The notes below the pieces were generated by a model. It worked only from the letters and a program-made list of their open reading frames with translations, searched no databases and had not been told where the DNA came from. A stretch of 49,323 nt of DNA, taken from NCBI GenBank assembly GCA_030560485.1, contig JAKTTS010000053.1, positions 1 through 49,323 on the forward strand, written 5' to 3'. The stretch's first letter is position 1. The number at the start of each line of letters is the position of its first letter. The translations under genes and the position numbers were made by a program. Source of the stretch: Ascoidea tarda (nom. inval.) (Eukaryota; Ascomycota; Saccharomycetes; Ascoideales; Ascoideaceae). Shown one piece after another: positions 26,822-36,900 of this stretch.

Positions 26822-26917
26822 TCCTTTTTAGATTATTTTTGATTTTTTTCTTATTTATGCTTTAATTTCGAGAAAACATCTGTTTTTGCTCTCCAACTCG
26901 AAGATATTTTAACCACG

Positions 26918-29336
26918 ATGGCTGATGAACAGAATGAAGCTCCTTCTAGAATAAAGGTGAGTTCAAATCTCTTTATCTATTTTCAAACAATTGAATAATT
27001 TAGCTTAATACTGACAATAATCTTGCTAGGCTTTAGATAAAACTGTTGTCAACAAAATAGCAGCAGGCGAGATTATTATAGCTCCTGCAAATGCCTTGAA
27101 AGAAATGTTGGAAAACTCCATTGATGCCTCTTCATCCTCGATTTCAGTCTTAATTAAAGATGGTGGTTTAAAATTATTGCAAATTACAGATAACGGAACT
27201 GGCATAGAAAAGAATGATTTGCCCATTTTATGTGAAAGATTTACCACTTCTAAATTATCCAAATTTGAAGATCTAAGTTCAATTTCAACCTACGGTTTTA
27301 GGGGAGAAGCATTGGCCAGTATTTCTCACATTTCTCATTTGACTGTTACAACAAAGACAAAAAAAGATGACTGTGCTTGGAAATGCCAATATTCTGATGG
27401 CAAATTGGTTCCATTGAATCCAAATTCAAAAACAACAAATCCTAAGCCTGTGGCAGGAAAGGATGGAACTCAATTTACTGTTGAAGATTTATTTTACAAC
27501 GTTCCTTCAAGAAAAAGAACTTTTAAATCTTATAATGACGAGTTTAACAAAATTTTAGATGTAGTAGGAAGGTATGCTATTCACACAGAAAATGTTGGAT
27601 TCTCTCTTAAAAAGTTTTCTGAATCTCATTACGCGTTAGTAACTAGAAATAATCAACAAATCAAAGACAGAATCCGGACTGTTTATGGATCTATAGTCTC
27701 AAATGAGTTAATTGATATAAAAGTACCTGAATCAGAGGAATATGGTTTACAATCGGTCACTGGATTAATATCAAATTTAAATTATAATAACAAAAAAAAT
27801 ATTCAGCCAATTTTTTTCATAAACAATAGATTAGTGTCTTGTGATCCTTTAAAAAAGTATATACATAATCTTTATTCTGTGTTTTTACCAAAGGGTTCCA
27901 AGCCGTTTATTTATATGAGTTTATTAATCAATCCAAATTTAGTTGATGTAAACGTTCATCCAACAAAACGTGAAGTTCGGTTTTTATATGAAGATGAAAT
28001 AATCGAAAAAATTTGTAATGTTATTCAAGAGGAATTGAGTAAAATTGACACATCAAGAAGTTTTCAAACGCAAGCTATTTTACCACACTTGAATCAACTC
28101 AATAAAAATAATCAGTCATCTATGGAAAATGCTAAACAAACACCAATGAAAGAAATTCAAATTCAAATTCAAAATAGCGATTTAAATCGTTCAATAGAAA
28201 ATAGAAAAAAATACAATTCTTCAAATCAAAGTTCCCGGCTTTCCTCTAATTTCCAATGGAACAATAAGAGTTCTCAAGTTTACAAACAAGTAAGAAATGA
28301 TTCTGCTCAGTCTAAAATTACCTCTTACTTAAATTCAAATTCAAATTCAAAAGATATTGATGAAGATGAAGAAGATGAAGAAGATGAAGAAGATGACGAT
28401 GATAAAAATAATACTGATAGTGAAAAAAATATTGATAATAAAATTAATGTTGAGCCAATAGAAATTGATAATGAACTGGATACTGAAAATAATAACTTAA
28501 TTGACTTGGAATCAAATGGAAAATACCAATTTTCAGCTAAAGAAAGGGTTGATGTTAATTTAACAAGTATCATTACATTAAGAGAAAATGTTGAAAAGTC
28601 TATTAATAAAGAGCTAACGGAAACGTTTGCTAATTTAATTTATGTTGGAATTGTGGATGAAGTCAAAAGGATAGCTGCAATCCAATATGACGTCAAGTTA
28701 TATTTAGTTGATTATTCTATAATCTCGTATAATTTATTTTACCAAATCGGTTTATCTGATTTTAATAATTTTGGAAAATTTTATTTAGACGAACCAATAT
28801 CAATCAAAGAATTATTGATTTTTATTAATAAGGCAGAATCCAAGGTTATTGATGAAAAAACACCGGAAGATCCAAATTTCAAATTGCAAAATTCACAAAG
28901 TTTTGATTTGGACTCAATATTGAAAATATTTGTCAATATGGAAGAGATGTTGAATGAGTATTTTAGTATTGAGATAGATATAACTAGTTCTCTCGATGAT
29001 CCTAAATTAGTTTCATTGCCATTGTTGGTGAAAGGCTACATTCCTGATAAATCTAAATTACCTATTTTCTTTTACAGGTTGGGAACAAAAGTAAACTGGG
29101 AAGATGAAACAGAGTGTTTGGGTAACATTTTAAAAGAGTTGGCATTGTTTTATGTTCCCAACATATTACCATCGTCATACTCAAAGAATGAAGAAAAGAT
29201 AAAGGAATATAACGCAAAGATTGAATTTTTATTCACAGTTATCAAGAAAAGATTTTTGGCTAAGGAAGAATTGCAGAAATCGGTGGTTGAAGTCGCAAAT
29301 CTACCTTCGCTTTACAAGTGTTTTGAAAGATGTTGA
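26918..29336 (+). CDS. MLH1: DNA mismatch repair protein Mlh1, one 5' intron
   Basis: Mlh1 forms MutL heterodimers (with Pms1, Mlh2, Mlh3) that couple mismatch recognition to strand removal. Exon 1 (26918-26956) encodes MADEQNEAPSRIK; exon 2 (27030-29336) resumes with ALDKTVVNKIAAGEIIIAPANALKEM, restoring the invariant GHKL ATPase N-terminus, for a total of 781 aa (S. cerevisiae about 769). GHKL motifs: LENSIDA, DNGTGIEKND, TYGFRGEALASI and the VNVHPTKREVRF loop. A variable linker contains an Asp/Glu run and the yeast-conserved QSKITSYL motif. The C-terminal dimerisation domain runs from ANLIYVGIVDEVKR to the invariant terminal FERC, which completes the Pms1 endonuclease site in the heterodimer. 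The N-terminal residues are missing without splicing, which supports the intron. Confidence 0.96.
26957..27029 (+). other. MLH1 spliceosomal intron (73 nt)
   Basis: Donor GTGAGT at 26957-26962, branch site TACTGAC at 27009-27015 and acceptor CTAG ending at 27029, with 15 nt from the branch adenine to the end of the intron. It is phase 0, after codon 13. Joining gives SRIK-ALDKTVVNKIAAGE, matching the conserved Mlh1 N-terminus exactly. The donor differs from the near-invariant GTATGT of S. cerevisiae, whose MLH1 has no intron. Confidence 0.93.
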
Positions 29337-29887
29337 TATTTTATACATAATCTAAGCATGAGTTCTAAAATAAAAACTGAGATAATTTCATATTTAAGAT
29401 AAAATCGGTTGTTTTAGGGTGTCAAAGTTGAGAATTTTGGGTAATGAAAACCACATAGATGATGGCATTGGTTGAAGTATATAGTTTCTCATGGCTCTAC
29501 TGTTGATTATACCAGCTTTGGCAGGCTTCGACAAAATCTCAATTGGAATAAGGCCCAAACGAATTTGTAAGCAACATCTCAACAAACACACCACCGGAAT
29601 TGAAAATGTTTTTTGAAGCATCTTCCTTGGGTCTTTTTTGTTGGTTTTTCAGCTTTTGTTGACAAGCACCAAAGGAAGCACCAACGGAAGGAAGCGGGCC
29701 GAGGCATTAGCCGGCCAGCAGGGTAAGCAGCACGATCCAGCACCGAAAATGTTGGATTTGTTCGACTCAAACACTATAAACACCTTTTGAAGAGAAAATG
29801 GCATATCCAACTGGCCTGTGTTCGAGAGGTGGTGAAGAAAACCCTCCTCTGCTTTCAGTCTCTACCTAACCTTCATCATTGTGTGTA
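29337..29887. other. Intergenic MLH1 to CMD-like gene
   Basis: 551 bp. After an AT-rich MLH1 3' region, about 29600-29887 becomes GC-richer, with a 12-bp tandem duplication (AAGCACCAAAGG / AAGCACCAACGG at 29664-29687). It is presumably the promoter of the next gene. No gene is seen. Confidence 0.5.
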
Positions 29888-30694
29888 ATGAGTATCTTGA
29901 CCCCAGCACGTTTGCTCCAGCTCAGCTCAGCTCCCCAGCTACAGTCGAGCTGGTATTTCATTGCAGCTGCTACGTTGACAATCTGCAATGAGCCAGGCGA
30001 GATTCCCTCTGTTTTCCATTTGGCTTTGAAGCAGTCGCAGAAGATTCCTTTGAGCTTGTCTGTGGCCGAAGACTCAATAAATTTTTCGAAGCATCTCATT
30101 TACAAAAATTCAATTGGCGAAATCGAAAAAAAAATTGAAAACTTAAATTCGAATTTGGTCGATGAGGAATCAAATTTTAAAAATCAATTTGAGATTGCCC
30201 AAAAAACCAGAGAGGCCTTATTGAAATGTTCAGCATTGGGTGGAATCCCAAAGTCTATAAATTCGTTGATGATTTTGAAAAACTCTACTCCTTTGCAATT
30301 GTTAGAAAGAAATGAAAATAGAGATAACAGTATTTCAAATATTGCTAATGAAAGAGAACGAGGCAGGCAATATTGGGACCAAGTTTATGGAAAGGTCTCA
30401 AGTAGAGTTATAGGCCAAATGAACAACGCCTATCCCGATCTTTGGAGTTATGCTAGAGACCATGTTTACTCGCCATTGTTATCCTTCAGCGACATTTTGG
30501 ATCCTAGAGAGACTAGTTTGGTTGTAGTTGCTTGTTTAATTCCTTTGGATGTCAATCCCCAGCTTAAAGGCCATCTTAAAGGCGCATTAAACAATGGTTG
30601 TTCAGAGGAAGAAATCTCAAGTGCAAGAGCTTTATCCATTCAAATAGCAGAATGGTGTGGCTACAAATGGAAGGGAAATATTGCTAGCTTGTAG
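29888..30694 (+). CDS. AhpD / carboxymuconolactone decarboxylase-like protein
   Basis: A 268-aa protein of the AhpD-like superfamily, resembling a fungal group that includes the peroxisomal protein Pxp2 of S. cerevisiae (YJR111C); I recall that link only from memory. ATG at 29888 gives MSILTPARLLQLSSAPQLQSSW; an in-frame TTG nine bases upstream is ignored. The family core is EALLKCSALGGIPKSINSL (about 117-135) and, near the C-terminus, DPRETSLVVVACLIPLDVNPQLKGHLKGALNNGCSEEE-type helices (about 212-250). The CxxC redox pair of bacterial AhpD is absent, so peroxidase activity is not expected. The C-terminus is -ASL, at best a weak type-1 peroxisomal targeting signal. The first 200 bp are GC-rich, the rest AT-rich. 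It converges with TOR. Confidence 0.75.
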   Translation: MSILTPARLLQLSSAPQLQSSWYFIAAATLTICNEPGEIPSVFHLALKQSQKIPLSLSVAEDSINFSKHLIYKNSIGEIEKKIENLNSNLVDEESNFKNQFEIAQKTREALLKCSALGGIPKSINSLMILKNSTPLQLLERNENRDNSISNIANERERGRQYWDQVYGKVSSRVIGQMNNAYPDLWSYARDHVYSPLLSFSDILDPRETSLVVVACLIPLDVNPQLKGHLKGALNNGCSEEEISSARALSIQIAEWCGYKWKGNIASL

Positions 30695-30997
30695 GTTTTT
30701 CAACTCTTTATATATTAAGAACTTTCATTTTATAAATCTATATTTAGAAAGGAATAAATTTAACTGATAGAGATGTTTTATATACTATAAAAGCAATCAT
30801 TACTTTTGGAAGTCAGTAAAAAAACGACAAAAAATTAAACAAAATCAACTGAAAAATCAAAACAATTATCACTCACTCAAAATATAATAAAGTAAAGGAA
30901 AACTAATAATATAATTATCTATGAGAATAAAAACCAAAGAAAATGACACTAACGATAAAAAAACAAAACAAAAGACAAAACAAAAAATAATAACCAA
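30695..30997. other. Convergent intergenic region
   Basis: 303 bp between the CMD-like gene and TOR 3' ends; the plus strand is strongly A-rich (AAAACAAAACAAAAG-type runs). No gene is seen. Confidence 0.6.
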
Positions 30998-33900
30998 TTA
31001 CCAAAATGAGCACCAACCGATATAATGTTGAGACAAGTTTTCTTTATCAACTGCTTGTTCAATCAATTTATCAACCTGAGCCTCAACATCTAAATCTCTT
31101 GAATATGGAAAATCATTACCTGTTAGTTTAGCTGTTATTCTTTTAGTAATATAATCCGCACGATAGTTTGTAATATCCTTGGTAATTTCTTCCTCAACTT
31201 TCTCAGCTTGCTCCTTTTCAAGAAGACCTTTTTTATGCATTTCAAGTAAATTTGGCGAAATATTCATTCCTGCTTGTTTTCCCACTGCAATAGGAGGAAC
31301 TTCAAAACCCCAACCAATTAGTGGATCATATGCAAATGATTCTAAAATAGCTATCAATGATTCTTTGTTATCGCGAATTACTCTCATCACATTTTCACAG
31401 GTAATACGGAACCCTCCTTCAATTTCGGTAAATCCCATAGCAGCTCTCAACATTCTTGTTAAACGAAATGGAACCTTTTCTGGAAACTTTTCACGTAAAA
31501 TTGCTGCCTCGAAACAGTCACCAAAATCGATATGAACAACTTTTCCTGTTACTCCATTCAACATAATATTTGAAGGATGACGATCCCCAAGTCCCAAAAT
31601 GTAACCAACCATAGACATAACAGCTAATGATGTAGTAAATGTACTACGTCTTTCCAACCAAACCTCTGATGATCGACTTTTCAACCACAAAATTTTATAG
31701 AAATCTCTTTTTTGTTTTTTTGAATAAGCATCTATAAAATCAAACACTTCAACTCTTTTTAAAAATGGCATTTGAATGGATAATGGTGCATACGATTCTA
31801 ACAATCTAGTTTCGCAATTGGGCATTTGTTTTGTCAGGTATCTATGTTCTTTAATTAAAATATGGAATGTTTCACTTTCAGGAACCCATCCAAGCAAACC
31901 TGATTTTGGTGCTAAAGGAATAGCAGGATATTTTTGAATTTCAAGATGTCGTTTCTTACATTGATTATCATTTTTCAAAATTGCATTAACCAAACCAAAC
32001 AATTGCATGGCAAGATTGTCTTGACGAATATCTTCACGACCTTTTAAAATGTAATCATAAATTTTACCATTTTGTCCAATAATATGCATACGACGAGGAT
32101 GTTGTTTAGATATAAAAACACTTAAAATATTACCAAAACTCTTAATTCTTACTATTGGTTTATTTGGATCATACGTTCCTGGTATTGCGAGCACCAAATC
32201 TCGGTATTTTAGTAGATTCGGAGAAATGTATTCAAGTTCAAGAGACTTATACTGTTCCATATACTTTCGAGTACTTCGGAACACTTGTTGGTAGATTTCC
32301 CATGCCTGATTAATTGCAGTTTGGTCCTTTGATTCATTGTATTGTTCAATGAAATGAAATGCTTTACACAATTCTTTATAGTAAGCAGTATGAAAAGCTC
32401 TTTCATTAAGTGTTTCGGGATTTTTGAAAAAGTTTTGTAGTTCTTGAAGAATCTGAAACATTTTTTTGGGATTTTGTTCAATATTAAATTTAGATGCTTC
32501 TTCTAGCTTTTCTTGACAGATTTCATACCATAATATAGCTACTCTCATTAATTCATTGCACACGTTTGTAGCTTGTTCAACTAATTCTTTGCTATGAAGA
32601 CGCATACTACTGATAACATTACCAGCTGCTTTCCGTGATGCAATAGATGACTTAAAGGCAACTGTTAATGGAAATATTAATGCTTGAGGATGAGCCTTTC
32701 CTAATTGGATTAATAAATTCTGCAAAGAATGGTTAATTTTGGGGTTTGGGTGATGAATAGATGAAAACAACTGAGGAGTTACATTTAACCAAAATGAAAT
32801 GTCAATATAGTTTATCCCCAGCTCAATTTGTGATGCAACCTCTTGATGGCCACCATAACGAAACCATAAATGTAAGATACGTAGCATATCTTGTATGGCA
32901 TTTCTTGTCGATAAATCTATTGATTTAAAAAATCCTTCAATGGCAGTAGGAACAAATCTTTTAACCACTTCAAAATCGTCTTCCTCGTTGCTTGAACTCT
33001 CATTTCTTGTCACAGATTGTGTTATATGAGAGACAACTTGATAATTTGCTAAAGCCCAATAATGCCAGCCTTTATACCATTTTGGAACAAGAGATTTTGC
33101 AACTAAAAAGCATCCTAAAACTTCATTTGGATTACTTTTCCAATCAGGTTTTAACTCTACCAACCATTCACTTTGCTTGGAAAAAAATCTTGCCAATATT
33201 TCGATATAAGATTGATATTCTTCTTCAGAACAAGGTTTGTTAATAGGAAATTTGCAATCTATCAAGCTATCTGGATTCAAGCCCAAAACACTAGCAAACT
33301 TTCCACTAAAACCAGCTAACTGAGCCAACGCGTAATCTTTTTTGCCTTCTTCCCATAATAACTTGCAATTTGAATAAACAACTTTTGGGTGCAATAATGA
33401 AACTGAGCCCAATTGAATATTAGTATCCATCAAATAAGAAATTGTTTTTTTAGCCAATTGGAGCCTATTAGATTTACGACATAGATTAATAAACCTCACA
33501 AGCATTAAAACATCTTCTTTTTGTGATAAAACCAATGAACGAACATTTAAAGATCTGCGCCAAAAATCCACATCTGTATATGACCCATTTAGTCTTTCGT
33601 TCCACATTTTGACCAAAAATTTTCTTTTAGGGGAATCCATTGGTAATTCTTTATATTTTATTACTTCTTCCAATTCGGTTAACAATTGGCCTTTAAAAAT
33701 AGCCTCATAAGCCCGCCTGTAACTTTCCTTCATCAGATTCTGTATTTCAGGAACTATTTTACTTCGTGCTTTGCCAATATTAACTTTGGCTAGCTTTAAG
33801 TCATTGCGGTGAATATTAAGAATCGTGTTAAAAAAAAAGTAACTAGATCCTCCACGCATAGCATCAATGTATAAATTCATATTCTCCCATCTGCCCAAAC

Positions 33901-36900
33901 TCCAGTCGGCGGAGGCAACAAGATGAGCAATTTCTTTGCAGTCTCCAACTTTCACCTTATCTAAGAAAATTGAAGACATTTTTTCAGACTCTCCTAATGC
34001 TAACATACATCTTAATTCACCTTCCAAGGTTTTGGCATTATATGGATCTGTTTTTAATTTGTCTTGATACATTACTAATGCTTCATCCCATCTCTGTAGC
34101 TTTTGGTACCACGAAGCTTTTGGTTTAAAGCCATACTTTTTCTCTGCAACTTTTAAGATACCAATTGCTGCATCTTGTTGTTGAAGATTATAATTAATAC
34201 TAATCAAGGACTCAATAAAAAGTTTGTCCACAAAGTCCGAATCTGAGTTTCCAGCATCAATTTCATTGTAATATTCTGCCTCTCTATAGTGCAAAGACTT
34301 GGCTGATGCATGTGTACGAAAAGCATGCGATGCTAGTATACCTGGCTGTATAACTGTATCGCCATCTGAATCACAGTGTTCAAGAAATTCAAAAAGATCT
34401 AACAAATTTTGAGCCATATCTAAAGGTGCAGTACCAGAAGCTACTGAAATCGAATTTATAAGATCAGCTTTATTTTTATTATCCAAACATTTATAAACAG
34501 CATAAAAACTCACATTGAACAATTGGTCTGCTAATGGGGAATAATAAAATGCTAGGTTTTTGCATGCTCTCAATGAAGATGAAGGTGACTGATCTAATAA
34601 TACATTTGATAAGTTCCTGATCCAAATGTACCAATCTTTTTTATCTCTTTCTTTATAGTTTTCACAACTCCAAGCTTTTTGCAACTCTTCAATAGAAAAA
34701 GGAGCGGGTTTATCTTCTGTATTATTCATTGGTGTGTTTACAAGATAATCTCCATTTTCAGGATCTTTTAACACTGGTAATTGCTCATTTCTCGCTAACC
34801 TATTTGCCAAATTTGTGTATGCTTGAGATTCAATTCCATTTGCAGCAATTACCTTGTTTATTACAGGTAAAAATAAAACTGAGTTAGGACCGATTTGAGT
34901 TAAAAGTGAGCAAATTGTGTTCATCGCAAGATTTTTTAGGCTCATACTGTCTGGGTCATTACTCTGAAGAATTTTCAATAAAGGCTGAATGATTTTAGAA
35001 GATTGATCAGAGAGATTTGTACTGTTGCAAAGTTTTCCAATCGTTTCAATGGAAGATTTTTTTAAATTAAGTGGCGAGACATCTAAGAGTCTTATAATAC
35101 TAGAAACCACGAGGTTTGTATATTCATCTAAACTTGAACCAAACACAACAAAAGCATGCAAAACTCTTATTGAGCTTTTCTTATTCAACGATGTATCTGA
35201 ATTGAAAACATTTAAAAGCATTGTAATTATTGACGGTATCTGGTATTTGAATTCAGCTCCAAAAATCTCAGCGATTGCTTCAAGCAAATTAATGGCTGGG
35301 CCTTGTAGATCAATACTGAGTATAAAAAAGTACTGAATAGAGTCAACAATCTTAGGAACTGCTGCTCTGACATGTCTTCTCGCAAACTTAACAAGATTTG
35401 ATAGTTCACTGAGACAGGCCTTTACTTTGGATGGTGGATAATGTCTGATAGCATTGAGAATACCGTTTATAATATAAATAAGAAAAGGTTGTCCAGATGA
35501 CTTTGATGATATATAAACTTCACAAATTGTTTTCACAGCTAGTTCATGTCGTACTACTAATGATTTGTTTCTAATCAATTTTAGTAGCAATATGAATATG
35601 ACTATCAAATTAAATGATTGTGTTCCAGGAACTAATTCTCTTTGCATTAATAACAAAATATCAATAGGAGTATCTTTTTGAAGTGTTTCAGGAATTTTTA
35701 CATTTGGAGCGACATCCTTTAAAATTGTGCTCACAAGAAAACTATCATCTTCTGTATCATCATCTTCATTATTTGAGTAGCTTTTTATATCACTTTTAGG
35801 CTTAGTAGCCTCCCCTATTTTAAATGGATCGATTGCTCCTAAAGTACCTATTACTCGTACAACTTCTTCTCTAACAATTTTTGATGGATCATTGTTCAAT
35901 AAATCCAACAAAGTAGGCATTAATTCTGGATAATCAAGAAATGGTTTAATTACATAACCGGAATTGAGAGACATTTCACCAATTGCAGATAGAATAGCGA
36001 GCTTTTCTTCAGTGGAAATAGCACTTGAATTTTCTTTTAACGGTCCAAGAAGTAAAGGAAAAATCTTGGCCAAATCTGGCTTGAAATTTTCCCCCACAAT
36101 ATCTGAAAGAACTCCTAAAGATTTAACTGTAATGAAATTCAAAGTTGATACATTGTCGCTTGAAATAATAGGAATAAAACAATCTAATATTGGTTTAATA
36201 AAAGGTCTTACCAAATTGTTAGATGAATTTATCAACTCAGTCAATAATAAAGCACTTTCTTCTTTGATAGTTTCAACACTTGAAAATTGAAGATCTGTTA
36301 AAAGTTGAATCAATGTTTTTCTTAACGAAGGTACAATAAAAGCTGGATTTTTATGTGATAATCTACATAAAATCACTAATGCATTTTTTTTAACAGAAAA
36401 GTTCAAGTCATTCAATGCTAATAATAATAGTTGAACATTATTAGGTTGAGATAACTGAGAATCAAATTTTTCTGAAAGCATACCCAAAACATTGCTTCTT
36501 ATTTGAGAAGAAGGATCTGTTACCGCAATAGTTAGTAGATGGTTTAAAATTTCACTCATTGCCATTAACGAATTCAATGAAACTTCATTGATAATAGGAT
36601 CATTTGAAAACAAAAAACAGACGGTTCCAGCGGCTAGGTCCCTTAAATTTTTGTCATCATCGTCTGTATATTTTAAAACAACAAATCTAGCAAATTCATT
36701 TAAGGAATATTTTCGAGTGAAATTTAAAATTGTCAATATCTTAAAACATCCTTTTATAAGTAGATTGTTTTGATATAAAAAAGAATTTTTGTTTTCTATT
36801 TCGTTTGTTCCAAGATAATTTGAAGGAGTTTGAACAAAACCATAATTTTGAAGAACTGATTCTCTAAAATTTTTGGCTACATTTAAATCGACAAGATTTT

